Shown: positions 34,710 to 43,403 of the stretch, piece by piece
How the letters are laid out: each line of letters starts with the position of its first letter
Numbering within the stretch: position 1 is the first letter of the stretch
DNA from: CAZNPH01 sp964574985
Lineage (GTDB): Bacteria > Bacteroidota > Bacteroidia > Bacteroidales > SM23-62
Reading direction: 5' to 3'
NCBI GenBank assembly: GCA_964574985.1
Contig: CAZNPH010000003.1
Coordinates: forward strand, 62,001-126,000
Length of the DNA stretch: 64,000 bases
Notes under the pieces: model-generated
The model's input: only the letters and a program-made list of their open reading frames with translations
What the model was told of the DNA's origin: nothing
The model's database searches: none
Program-made: the position numbers and the translations under genes

Positions 34710-35693
34710 ATGTCCCTCAGGTTCTGCATAGTCTTCTTTCTGATATTCCTGAATCTGTGCGCGGGAGCCCAGGACCCTGTGTTTTCACAACCGTACAACA
34801 CCAAACTAATTTTCAATCCCGCTTTTGCAGGAACATCGGAAATGTCCCGGATTATGCTGGCATACAGGAATCAATGGCCTAAAATGGGATCCGCCTATGT
34901 GACCTACAATGCATCCTATGACCAGTATCTTCCGGCACTGGAAGGCGGACTGGGTCTGAACATCGTCCATGATGTCCAGGGAGACGGAACCCTGTCCCTG
35001 CTTAACATTGATGCCATATATTCCTATGAAATGGAAGTCAATCCGGTATTCAACGTCAACGCGGGCTTTCAGACTTCCTGGGCACAAAAGAGGCTCAATG
35101 CCGATGATCTGATATTCTCAGGGGACCTGGATCCGGCAACCGGCCAGGTCATATATGATACCGAACCCATAGCCGGGATGAGGACCGGCTATATCGATTT
35201 TGCCGTCGGATTTCTGGCCTATTCCAGAAAGCTGTATGGCGGAGTTTCGGCACACCATATCGCACGGCCGGTAAATTCCTTCACCCGCGATTACCTTACC
35301 CGGATCCACCGCAGGTACACATTTCACGCCGGAGCCTTCCTGCCTGTATACGAAAAAAGGTTCGGAAGGGAAGCCATAAGGATCAATCCTGACCTGATGT
35401 ACATACACCAGAGCATTTACCGGCAACTCAGTTACGGTTTCAGAATATTCAGAAAGAACTATTACGGCGGGTTCTGGGTGCGGCAAAATCCCGGATTCAG
35501 TTTCAGCTCGTTCATCGTCACCCTGGGTTATTCCGGAGACCGTTTTACCATCGGGTACAGTCATGATTTCAACATATCCAGACCCAGGATCATGATCCCC
35601 GGAACCGGTGCACACGAAGTAACCTTAACCCTCAATTTTGAGTATAAAGGAACCAGAAAGCGTCAGCGGGCAATAAAATGTCCCAAAATTTAG
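34710..35693 (+). CDS. PorP/SprF family type IX secretion membrane protein
   Basis: 327 residues. A signal peptide (ending CAGAQ, about residue 20) and the family's first block DPVFSQPYNTKLIFNPAFAG are clear. The rest is an outer membrane barrel-like series of strands ending in FEYKGTRKRQR. PorP/SprF proteins are integral outer membrane partners of T9SS; PorP anchors PorE, and some SprF paralogues serve one surface protein. Being alone, between porU (divergent) and gldJ, it may be either; a large gliding adhesin is not adjacent. Divergent start spacing to porU is about 120 bases. Confidence 0.9.
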   Translation: MSLRFCIVFFLIFLNLCAGAQDPVFSQPYNTKLIFNPAFAGTSEMSRIMLAYRNQWPKMGSAYVTYNASYDQYLPALEGGLGLNIVHDVQGDGTLSLLNIDAIYSYEMEVNPVFNVNAGFQTSWAQKRLNADDLIFSGDLDPATGQVIYDTEPIAGMRTGYIDFAVGFLAYSRKLYGGVSAHHIARPVNSFTRDYLTRIHRRYTFHAGAFLPVYEKRFGREAIRINPDLMYIHQSIYRQLSYGFRIFRKNYYGGFWVRQNPGFSFSSFIVTLGYSGDRFTIGYSHDFNISRPRIMIPGTGAHEVTLTLNFEYKGTRKRQRAIKCPKI

Positions 35694-35712
35694 TTATTTT
35701 TGGTAAGATGCT

Positions 35713-35739
35713 TATATTTGAATAAATTTTATATCTTTG
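35713..35739 (+). promoter_or_regulatory. Two predicted -7 boxes before gldJ
   Basis: TATATTTG (35713-35720) and TATCTTTG (35732-35739) are both exact TAnnTTTG matches, 57 and 38 bases before the gldJ ATG. Either or both may drive gldJ. Confidence 0.55.
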
Positions 35740-35777
35740 AACAGAGCCGATTAAGTCACTTCTAATCAATTCCTATC

Positions 35778-37316
35778 ATGAAAGTAAAGGCCAAAGTTCT
35801 ACCTGTTTTAATGACCGTGGTACTCTTCCTTGCTTCTTGCGGAGGCAGGGGTGATATTACCAAAACGGGAGACGAATCATCCACTACCGGTTGGCAGTAC
35901 AACGACACCGACTGGGGTGGCTTTGAAGTAGTCCGGGATTACGATCAGCAGACAGGTCCCGGACTGGTGCTGATCGAAGGAGGCACCTTCACCATGGGAC
36001 GTGTCGAACAGGATCTCCTGTACGATTGGAACAATATCCCCAGAAGGGTAACCCTCACATCCTTTTACATGGATGAAACGGAGGTCAGGAATATCGATTA
36101 CCGTGAATATCTCTACTGGCTGCAAAGGGTATTTGTCAGCTATCCCGAAGTACACAGGAACGCGTTGCCCGACACCCTGGTCTGGCTTGACCCAATGGCC
36201 TATAATGAACCCTATGTCGAATATTATTTCCGGCATCCTTCCTACAATGAATATCCCGTGGTCGGGGTGAACTGGGTCCAGGCCAATGATTATGCACTAT
36301 GGAGAACCGACCGTGTAAATGAAATGATCCTCATCGAAGAGGGGATACTGTTGCTGGATCCAGCAGGCCAGGTGGATGCCAACCACTTCAATACCGATGC
36401 ATACCTGGCCGGTCAGTACCAGGGCCTGGTGGGCGAGAACCTGCCAAGCCTGAGACCCACCGATGCCACATCTGGTGAAGGAGGCGCCGATCCCAGCGGT
36501 GAAGGACGCAGGGTTCGCATTGAAGACGGGATCCTGTTGCCGAAATACAGGCTGCCCAGCGAAGCGGAATGGGAATATGCAGCCCTTGCCCTGATCGGCA
36601 ACACATACGAGGAAAGGGTTTTTGAAAGAAGGATATATCCCTGGAACGGCCATAACGTAAGGAACGACAACCGGAGGCACCTTGGTGAATTCATGGCCAA
36701 CATGGTCAGGGGAAAAGGCGATTATATGGGCGTGGCAGGAAACCTGAATGACAATGCAGCCATCACTGCACCGGTAAAATCATTCTGGCCGAACGACTAC
36801 GGACTGTATTGCATGGCCGGAAATGTAAATGAATGGGTACTGGATGTATACCGCCCGATGTCCTTTCAGGACTTCAGTTCCTTCAGGCCGTTCAGGGGAA
36901 ATGTCTTCAAAACCCTGGAACGTGATCCTGCCACGGGTGAGGTACTGCCCAAGGACAAATACGGGGAACTCCAGTACAGGGAACTTGACGCATCCGATGT
37001 AGAGGAATATAACAGGAATTTCAGGAAATCCGATTACAGGAATTACATGGACGGGGATTACAATTCAAATCTTTATTCAATCATGGAGGAAGTGGATTCC
37101 ACCACCATAAGGACCCAGCAAATGTATTCCCAGTATGAAGGTGATATCACCTCCCTGATCAACAACCGGGCAAGGGTATACAAGGGGGGGTCCTGGAAGG
37201 ACCGCGCCTACTGGCTCAGTCCGGGCACCCGCCGTTTCCTTGACCAGGAAGCGGCCACCAACGACATCGGGTTCCGTTGCGCCATGAATCGCGTGGGAAG
37301 TCCCGGGGGGATGTAA
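35778..37316 (+). CDS. gldJ: Gliding motility/T9SS lipoprotein GldJ
   Basis: 512 residues. A lipoprotein signal peptide ends in LFLASC (Cys21). The mature part has a formylglycine-generating-enzyme-like (SUMF1) fold: GLVLIEGGTFTMGR at the start, VVGVNWVQANDYALWR, LPSEAEWEYAA, MAGNVNEWVLDVYRP and the closing GGSWKDRAYW and DIGFRCAMNR. GldJ is a paralogue of the T9SS ring protein GldK/PorK and is needed in Flavobacterium johnsoniae for gliding and secretion; it is structural, not an enzyme. The gldJ-murF order seen here is also found in flavobacteria. An intrinsic terminator follows the stop. Confidence 0.92.
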   Translation: MKVKAKVLPVLMTVVLFLASCGGRGDITKTGDESSTTGWQYNDTDWGGFEVVRDYDQQTGPGLVLIEGGTFTMGRVEQDLLYDWNNIPRRVTLTSFYMDETEVRNIDYREYLYWLQRVFVSYPEVHRNALPDTLVWLDPMAYNEPYVEYYFRHPSYNEYPVVGVNWVQANDYALWRTDRVNEMILIEEGILLLDPAGQVDANHFNTDAYLAGQYQGLVGENLPSLRPTDATSGEGGADPSGEGRRVRIEDGILLPKYRLPSEAEWEYAALALIGNTYEERVFERRIYPWNGHNVRNDNRRHLGEFMANMVRGKGDYMGVAGNLNDNAAITAPVKSFWPNDYGLYCMAGNVNEWVLDVYRPMSFQDFSSFRPFRGNVFKTLERDPATGEVLPKDKYGELQYRELDASDVEEYNRNFRKSDYRNYMDGDYNSNLYSIMEEVDSTTIRTQQMYSQYEGDITSLINNRARVYKGGSWKDRAYWLSPGTRRFLDQEAATNDIGFRCAMNRVGSPGGM

Positions 37317-37337
37317 TCCTTCCGTACGGAATATTTT

Positions 37338-37370
37338 TAAAAACCTCATTGAGCATAATGGGGTTTTTTT
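37338..37370 (+). terminator. Intrinsic terminator between gldJ and murF
   Basis: AAAACCTCATT, loop GAGCAT, AATGGGGTTTT (one G-U pair) and a run of seven T ending at 37370. The T-run ends only 14 bases before the murF ATG, so it could also act as an attenuator for murF. Confidence 0.8.
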
Positions 37371-37384
37371 GTTTCCGGCAGGTT

Positions 37385-38689
37385 ATGCAAATCCGGCAGT
37401 TATACGATCTTTACCTTCAGCACCCGGTGGTTTTTACCGATTCACGGAATACACCCGGAAATGGAATTTTTTTCTCACTGAAAGGAGAAAAGTTCAACGG
37501 CAACCGTTTTGCCGGGGAGGCCATCCGGAATGGAGCAGCATTTGCCGTGGTTGACCAGGCAGAATATGTACGGGACAAACGCTTTATCCTGGTCAGGGAT
37601 GCAGCAGCAACCCTCCGGGAATTGAGCAGATACCACCGGTGCAAGCTGGGTATCCCCATTATCGCCATCACCGGTTCCAACGGAAAAACAACCACCAAAA
37701 ACCTCCTTGCAACCATTCTGTCTGCGAAATTCAGGACAGCCTGCACCCGGGGCAATCTCAACAACCACATCGGGGTTCCGCTCACATTGCTCTCCTTCAC
37801 CGGAGAGCATGAATTAGGCATTGTGGAGATGGGTGCCAATCACCCCGGTGAGATAGAAACTTTGTGTGAAATTGCTGAACCCGGGTACGGTTTGGTGACC
37901 AATATAGGCAAGGCGCATCTTGAAGGATTCGGATCCCTTGAAGGGGTAAAAAGAACAAAAGGAGAACTTTACCGGTATTTGGAAAAGAGGAACGGACTGG
38001 TGTTCGTGAACGGATCGGATCCGGTACTCACCGGAATGCTCAGCAGGCTGAATGTAAAATCCGTCCGCTATGGTTCGCCGGAGGGAACCCTCTGCCGGAC
38101 AAGGATCATTTCCTCCACGCCTTTTCTCAATATCCACGTGGCTTTGTATGGGAAACAACCGGCAGACTTTGAACTGAAAACCCGCCTTGTCGGGAAGTAT
38201 AATCTGGAAAACCTGCAGGCCGCCATTTGCATCGCCCATCATTTTGAGGTGCCCGCTCAAAAAATAAAAACAGCGCTAAACGATTACACTCCGGAAGCAT
38301 TGCGCTCCCAACTAATAATCACCCCAAAGAACCAGGTGTTCATGGATGCATACAACGCCAACCCAACCAGCATGGTGGCCTCTTTAACGGATTTCGCCAT
38401 GGATCACAGGGAAAATACAGCCGTCATTCTGGGGGATATGCTGGAACTTGGAGAAAACAGTGAACAGGAACATCAAAAAATACTTGCTTTGCTGGAAACT
38501 TTTAATATAGGCACCGTTGTTCTGGCAGGTGAAATCTTTCACCGTTTATCAAAACCGGACAGGTTCCATTCATTCCCGGATGTGGATGCACTGATCCGCT
38601 GGTTGAAAAAATATCCTTTGACCGGCAATTACGTTCTGTTAAAAGGCTCCCGGAAAATTGAACTGGAAAGAGCAATGTCCTGCCTTTAG
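37385..38689 (+). CDS. murF: UDP-MurNAc-tripeptide-D-alanyl-D-alanine ligase
   Basis: 434 residues from ATG 37385. It adds D-Ala-D-Ala to UDP-MurNAc-tripeptide, the last cytosolic step of the peptidoglycan precursor. Domain order is the N-terminal UDP-binding part (VFTDSRNTPGNGIFFSLKG), the P-loop ITGSNGKTTTKN (Lys at about 101), EMGANHPGEI and TNIGKAHLEGFGS, and the C-terminal domain (MDAYNANPTSM, LGDMLELGENS). An open frame to 37277 exists, but it runs through gldJ and the terminator, so it is not used. The 3' end overlaps the convergent GT2 through TTAG. Confidence 0.95.
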   Translation: MQIRQLYDLYLQHPVVFTDSRNTPGNGIFFSLKGEKFNGNRFAGEAIRNGAAFAVVDQAEYVRDKRFILVRDAAATLRELSRYHRCKLGIPIIAITGSNGKTTTKNLLATILSAKFRTACTRGNLNNHIGVPLTLLSFTGEHELGIVEMGANHPGEIETLCEIAEPGYGLVTNIGKAHLEGFGSLEGVKRTKGELYRYLEKRNGLVFVNGSDPVLTGMLSRLNVKSVRYGSPEGTLCRTRIISSTPFLNIHVALYGKQPADFELKTRLVGKYNLENLQAAICIAHHFEVPAQKIKTALNDYTPEALRSQLIITPKNQVFMDAYNANPTSMVASLTDFAMDHRENTAVILGDMLELGENSEQEHQKILALLETFNIGTVVLAGEIFHRLSKPDRFHSFPDVDALIRWLKKYPLTGNYVLLKGSRKIELERAMSCL

Positions 38690-39717
38690 AACCGGTCATG
38701 ATATCCAAGTTCACCGAAAGTCTTTACACCCCGGATGAAATGCATAAATGCAATGCCGCGGTCATACACTTCCCTGTATTCCCTGAATCGTTTGGTATGG
38801 GGCGGTTTAATCCTGGCCCGGCGCATCCGGGGTATCTTCCTGAAAAAATCCAGATGGGCACGGAAAACGGCCATGGATTCCCCGGATCTGAATATAAGGA
38901 GCAACCGGACCGCTGAAATGGCATCCAGTACCAGCTTGAATGCAATGACCTTTCTCCTTGCGGGAAGAGGAAGATTCTTATACAAAAGCATCAGGTTGTT
39001 TCTGTAATTCAGGAAAGCCTTCCGCACATTGCTTCTGGGAAGGGAACCTCCCCCCAGGTGATAGACCACCGAACGGTAACAATAACGTATCCTGTAGCCC
39101 ATGTTTTTCAGCCGCCAACACAAGTCGATCTCTTCCATATGAGCAAAAAAATGCTCATCGAAGCCGCCCGCTGCCCTGAACAGATCGGCCCTTACCAGCA
39201 TACAGGCCCCCGTTGACCAGAAAATATCACAATCACGGTCAAATTGACCTGAATCCCTTTCAAGATGGTTGAAAATCCTTCCCCGGCAAAAAGTATAACC
39301 ATAACGGTCAATAAATCCGCCTGCAGCACCGGCGTATTCGAAAAAATCCTTCCGGCGCTGATCCATAAGCTTGGGCATGCAGGCAGCAATGGAGGGATCA
39401 TTGTCCAGGGTTTCCACAAGGGGTTCCAGCCAACCGGGGGATACCTCCACATCGGAATTCAACAAAAGAAAATAACGGTTTTGCAAATGATCCAGAGCGC
39501 GGTTGTACCCCTCCGAGAAACCAAGATTCTGCGGATTTTGGATTACCCTGATCTCCGGATGGTTTGCACGGACCCAACCCGGGGAACCATCAACAGATCC
39601 ATTGTCAGCAACCACTGTTTCCGCCAGTTCCGGATCGGTGCACCGGATCAGCGGGGGCAAATATTGTTCCAGATATTTTTTGCCGTTCCAGTTCAGTATG
39701 ACAATGCTGACTTTCAA
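38686..39717 (-). CDS. Glycosyltransferase family 2 (rhamnosyltransferase-like)
   Basis: 343 residues from TTG 39717. It opens VSIVILNWNGKKYLEQYLPP, has VVADNGSVDGSPGWV and the LLNSDVEVSPGWLEPLV metal-binding region, then GFDEHFFAHMEEIDLCWRL, a block typical of dTDP-rhamnosyl and related transferases. No strong membrane segment except a weak one near 285-300. The frame continues upstream to 39849, but this overlaps suhB and lacks family similarity. It starts 16 bases after the suhB stop, last in sixA-ppk1-suhB-GT2. Acceptor unknown. Confidence 0.9.
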   Translation of the reverse strand: MKVSIVILNWNGKKYLEQYLPPLIRCTDPELAETVVADNGSVDGSPGWVRANHPEIRVIQNPQNLGFSEGYNRALDHLQNRYFLLLNSDVEVSPGWLEPLVETLDNDPSIAACMPKLMDQRRKDFFEYAGAAGGFIDRYGYTFCRGRIFNHLERDSGQFDRDCDIFWSTGACMLVRADLFRAAGGFDEHFFAHMEEIDLCWRLKNMGYRIRYCYRSVVYHLGGGSLPRSNVRKAFLNYRNNLMLLYKNLPLPARRKVIAFKLVLDAISAVRLLLIFRSGESMAVFRAHLDFFRKIPRMRRARIKPPHTKRFREYREVYDRGIAFMHFIRGVKTFGELGYHDRF

Positions 39718-39733
39718 ATCTTCAGGATGGTAA

Positions 39734-40534
39734 TCATTGTTTTCCTCCCATGATCTCCCGGATGATCCCTGAAAATTCGGAGAATATCCTCTCATTGGAG
39801 GCCACAATTTCTTTTCCGTACAAATATTCCCCGTTGCCCCGGAAATCATCGATCCTGCCTCCTGCCTGCCGGATGATCAGGGAACCTGCAGCCACATCCC
39901 AGGGATTGAGGCCGTATTCATAAAAAGCATCGAACCGCCCGCATGCCACATAGGCAAGATCGGTGGCAGCGGACCCAAATCTGCGTAAACCATGGGAATT
40001 CCTCATGAAATGATCCATGGATTTCATAAAGGATTTCATCTGACTGAAATTGGTATAGGGGAAACCGGTTGCGATCAGGGAATCTTCCACACGCTTTGTA
40101 TCGCTTACCCTGATCTTCTCCCCATTCATGAAAGCATCGCCTCCTTCCCATGCATGGAAAATGTCCCGGAACCCCATTTCGTATATGACCCCGGAAACAA
40201 TTCTTTCCCCGTCAGCCAGTGCAATGCTGATGGCGTAGGGAGGAAGGTTGTGAATATAGTTGGTGGTGCCGTCGAGCGGATCAACGATCCAGTTGTACCG
40301 GGATCCTTTCCCGCTTGCCGTGCCTTCTTCGGCAATAAAACCTGCCTCAGGCAGGAGTGATTTCAATTCCCCGGTGAGTATTTTTTCAGCCGTGGTATCC
40401 ACATAGGTAACATAATTCTGTACACCCTTCGCGTGCACATCGGCCGATGAGAATTTACCTGATTCACCGGTAATAAAATCCCCGGCTTTCCTGGCAACCG
40501 ATATCATTTCCGCCGTCAATTCCCTTAAATCCAT
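39734..40534 (-). CDS. Inositol monophosphatase family protein (SuhB-like)
   Basis: 266 residues from ATG 40534. A Mg2+-dependent phosphatase of the IMPase family. The metal-binding motifs are complete: EEGT at about residues 67-70, the WIVDPLDGTTNYIH block at about 80-95 and the C-terminal GLNPWDVAAGSLIIRQAGG. Substrate may be inositol or another sugar phosphate, or 3'-phosphoadenosine-type; sequence alone does not decide. A GTG at 40582 would extend it into ppk1 and is less likely. Cotranscribed with ppk1. Confidence 0.9.
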   Translation of the reverse strand: MDLRELTAEMISVARKAGDFITGESGKFSSADVHAKGVQNYVTYVDTTAEKILTGELKSLLPEAGFIAEEGTASGKGSRYNWIVDPLDGTTNYIHNLPPYAISIALADGERIVSGVIYEMGFRDIFHAWEGGDAFMNGEKIRVSDTKRVEDSLIATGFPYTNFSQMKSFMKSMDHFMRNSHGLRRFGSAATDLAYVACGRFDAFYEYGLNPWDVAAGSLIIRQAGGRIDDFRGNGEYLYGKEIVASNERIFSEFSGIIREIMGGKQ

Positions 40535-40578
40535 ATTGAGAAAACCTGATGATGAGTATTCAGTGTCCAACTCGGAGA

Positions 40579-42645
40579 TCACGTTCTTTCTCTCCTGTAT
40601 TTTCGTCCATAGTACCTGTACAGTTCAACCTGGGCCCTGATCTTCCTTTTCCTTCCCGTATCCTTTTTGTATTCATTACTCAGGGATTCATTGATCACCC
40701 TTGCCTTGACATTGTCCCTGAGCTGGAGCTCGATCATTTTCCAAATCTCTGCCTGAACCGACTTGTCATAAACCGGACAGGAAACCTCAATCCGGTGGTC
40801 CAGGTTCCTTGTCATCAAGTCCGCCGAAGAAATATAATACAGTTCATCCCCGTTGTTGCAGAAGATAAAGACCCGGCTATGCTCCAGAAATTTATCCACA
40901 ATGCTGATGCAGGTAATGTTTTCACTGAGTCCTTTTACTCCCGGGATCAATGAGCATATGCCCCGGACGATCATCTGGATCCTTACCCCCGCACTGTTTG
41001 CCTGGTATAGTTTTTTGATCATGTCTTTGTCAACCAGGTTGTTGGCTTTCAGGATAATATAAGCGGGCTTTCCTGCCCTGGCATTTTTGATCTCCTGTTC
41101 AATGAGGGCGTTGAGGCGGCGGCGCTGGTACAGGGGTGAAACAAGAAGATGTTTATACTTGTATGTTTTGAAAGTGGTTTCAAAGAACTTAAATACTTTT
41201 TCCACCTCAAACGTAATTCTCTTGTCTGCTGTCAGCAGTTTGAGGTCGGAGTATGAATTGGCCGTCCCTTCATGAAAATTGCCGGTTCCTATGGTAGCAT
41301 ACCGGATTATTTTCCTTCCGTCTTTGCGGGTAATCAGACTCAGTTTGCTGTGCACTTTGAGTCCGGCCATCCCGAATATCACCCGGGCGCCTACTTCTTC
41401 CAGTTTTTTCGACCAGTAAATATTGGCCTTTTCATCGAACCGGGCCTGGAGTTCGATGACCACCGTAACCTTTTTGCCGTTCCTCGCAGCATTCATCAGG
41501 GCATTGATGACCCGGGAGAACCTGGCCACCCGGTACAGGGTGACCTTGACCTCGGTCACCTTGGGGTCCATGGAGGCTTCCCTGAGCAGATTGATGTAGG
41601 AATCAAACCGCTGATATGGATAATGCATCAGGATATCCCGCCTTTCCATAAGGGCCAGGATGCTCTTCCTGGGTTTGATCAGGGGATGGGGATTTGGCGG
41701 CATGGAAGGGTATTTCAGCTTTTTACTGCCCAGGTTGGGGAAGTTCATATAATCCTTGAAATTATGATATCTGCCCCCGGGGATCAGATTATCATCATCA
41801 TCCAGCTCAAGGTTATCAATAAAATAATCCAGAAGGTCGCGCGGTATGGAATAATCGAAAACAAACCGGACAGGCTGCCCTTCGCTTCTGTCACTCACGC
41901 TTTCAGCAATCTTTTCCAGAAAACTTTTGGACAGGTCGTTGTCGATGTCCAGCTCGGCATCCCTGGTCAACTTTACCGTATACGCCTCAAAATGGTCAAA
42001 CCTGAAAATCGAAAATACGTCGTCCAGGCAATATCTGATGACATCGTCAAGAAGGATCAGGTATTTCTTGTTTTTTCTCCCGGGAAGGATGAGGAATCTG
42101 GATACTTCTTTGGTGGGTATTTCAATCAGGGCGTATTCGGTATCTACATCCGGGTCACGGCTGGTCATTTTAACGGCCAGGTAAATGGACTTGTCCTTCA
42201 TATAGGGAAACTCATGGACATTATGGAGCATAACGGTGGAGATAACGGGCAGCACCTCTTCCTGAAAATATGCCCTGACAAATGCACCCTGTTCATCCTC
42301 CAGTTGTTTCTCATTGATCAGATAGATATTCTCTTTCTCCAGCTCGCCCAGTATCTTCTGGTATGTTTTTTCAAAATCCTGCTGCAGTCTGATGACGATC
42401 TTCTGGATATGGTTCAGTATCTCCTTGGGCTTTTCCCTGTTCCTGATCCCTGTCCGTTCCTCAATGTCGATCATCCGTTTGATAGTTGCCACCCGCACCT
42501 TGAAAAACTCGTCAAGGTTGTTTGAGAAAATGCCCAAAAACCGCATTCTTTCCACAACGGGCACACTGGGGTCTTCCGCCTCCTGCAAAACCCTTTCGTT
42601 GAAGGATAGCCAGCTGATCTCCCGGTGTATGGTCTTTCTGTTCAA
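40579..42645 (-). CDS. ppk1: Polyphosphate kinase 1
   Basis: 688 residues, the normal PPK1 length. It polymerises the terminal phosphate of ATP into polyphosphate reversibly. Landmarks are the N-terminal HREISWLSFNERVLQEA, the phospho-histidine region in MAGLKVHSKLSLITRK, IRYATIGTGNFHEGTA and a second histidine near SADLMTRNLDHRIEVS. The start is TTG: an in-frame TGA lies just upstream and the first residues match the family. Its leader carries a 22-base perfect palindrome. It lies downstream of sixA in the same direction. Confidence 0.95.
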   Translation of the reverse strand: MNRKTIHREISWLSFNERVLQEAEDPSVPVVERMRFLGIFSNNLDEFFKVRVATIKRMIDIEERTGIRNREKPKEILNHIQKIVIRLQQDFEKTYQKILGELEKENIYLINEKQLEDEQGAFVRAYFQEEVLPVISTVMLHNVHEFPYMKDKSIYLAVKMTSRDPDVDTEYALIEIPTKEVSRFLILPGRKNKKYLILLDDVIRYCLDDVFSIFRFDHFEAYTVKLTRDAELDIDNDLSKSFLEKIAESVSDRSEGQPVRFVFDYSIPRDLLDYFIDNLELDDDDNLIPGGRYHNFKDYMNFPNLGSKKLKYPSMPPNPHPLIKPRKSILALMERRDILMHYPYQRFDSYINLLREASMDPKVTEVKVTLYRVARFSRVINALMNAARNGKKVTVVIELQARFDEKANIYWSKKLEEVGARVIFGMAGLKVHSKLSLITRKDGRKIIRYATIGTGNFHEGTANSYSDLKLLTADKRITFEVEKVFKFFETTFKTYKYKHLLVSPLYQRRRLNALIEQEIKNARAGKPAYIILKANNLVDKDMIKKLYQANSAGVRIQMIVRGICSLIPGVKGLSENITCISIVDKFLEHSRVFIFCNNGDELYYISSADLMTRNLDHRIEVSCPVYDKSVQAEIWKMIELQLRDNVKARVINESLSNEYKKDTGRKRKIRAQVELYRYYGRKYRRERT

Positions 42646-42670
42646 ATGAAATCAGGCTTTTATTGCGTAA

Positions 42671-42692
42671 ATGCCCGTTTTAAAACGGGCAT
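42671..42692. repeat. 22-base perfect palindrome in the ppk1 leader
   Basis: ATGCCCGTTTT followed directly by its exact reverse complement. It lies between the predicted ppk1 -7 box and the TTG start. It could be an operator or, as RNA, a hairpin controlling ppk1. Confidence 0.75.
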
Positions 42693-42706
42693 GATGGCTA
42701 AAGATA

Positions 42707-42714
42707 CAAAAGTA
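42707..42714 (-). promoter_or_regulatory. Predicted -7 box of ppk1
   Basis: Minus strand TACTTTTG, an exact consensus match in the gap after sixA. Transcription would start about 8 bases before the 22-base palindrome. Confidence 0.5.
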
Positions 42715-42733
42715 AATGCAAGTTGCTTTTAAT

Positions 42734-43237
42734 CTATTCCTTTTTTTTGGGATAGTCGAACGCCTCTGAAACAAGACATTCCCGGCCGATCTCTTTCCAA
42801 CTGCCTGTCTGAAACTCAAGCTCTACAATCCCCGCGGTGGGTATATTATCCACCCGGGTACGCAGAAAATGATTGGCCAGGATGGTGAAGGCCGGATTGT
42901 GACCGAATATGAACACATGCTTAAACGAATCGTTTAAACCGGTCAGCAAAGCCAACAGGTCGGGCAGAATTCCGGTATAGATCACCCCATCCGGCTTGAT
43001 GGCATGGAATGGAATCCCAAGCACCCTGGCAAATATGATGGCTGTGTGTAATGCACGGGTGGCCGGACTCACCAGCATGCATTCGGGTATTCTCTCCAGC
43101 CTCAGTAACCGGTCGGCCATGGTGTAGGCATTACGAATCCCCCTTTCACTAAGGGGCCTGTCAATGTCGGAGATCCCTTCCAGTGCCCAGCTGGATTTTC
43201 CGTGACGAATGATACACAGGGTTTTATGGCTTGTCAT
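42734..43237 (-). CDS. SixA-type histidine phosphatase
   Basis: 167 residues from ATG 43237. A small single-domain member of the phosphoglycerate mutase-like branch: RHG catalytic motif in LCIIRHGKSSW at about residues 7-17, a second Arg in VSPATRALHTA, and the second catalytic His in FGHNPAF. SixA in Escherichia coli dephosphorylates phosphohistidine proteins; the target here is unknown. It precedes ppk1. An in-frame extension to 43288 is not needed. Confidence 0.87.
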   Translation of the reverse strand: MTSHKTLCIIRHGKSSWALEGISDIDRPLSERGIRNAYTMADRLLRLERIPECMLVSPATRALHTAIIFARVLGIPFHAIKPDGVIYTGILPDLLALLTGLNDSFKHVFIFGHNPAFTILANHFLRTRVDNIPTAGIVELEFQTGSWKEIGRECLVSEAFDYPKKKE

Positions 43238-43367
43238 GGATGACGGCTTTTTATTGCACAGGGAAGAAACCGAACCGGAACCTGACAATAAATGGTTTCA
43301 TAATAAATCATTCACCTTGTGGCCAAATTTACAGCTTTCCCGGGGAAAAAATGAAATCAATAATCAT

Positions 43368-43375
43368 TACATTTG
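43368..43375 (+). promoter_or_regulatory. Predicted -7 box of the lemA operon
   Basis: TACATTTG, an exact consensus match 28 bases before the lemA ATG. Confidence 0.55.
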
Positions 43376-43403
43376 CATAAACCGGAAGACTTAAAAACTT
43401 ATC

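Noticed and set aside
41272..42525. 417-residue open frame on the plus strand
   Set aside because: It is antisense to ppk1, whose family motifs are complete; the antisense product shows no known fold.
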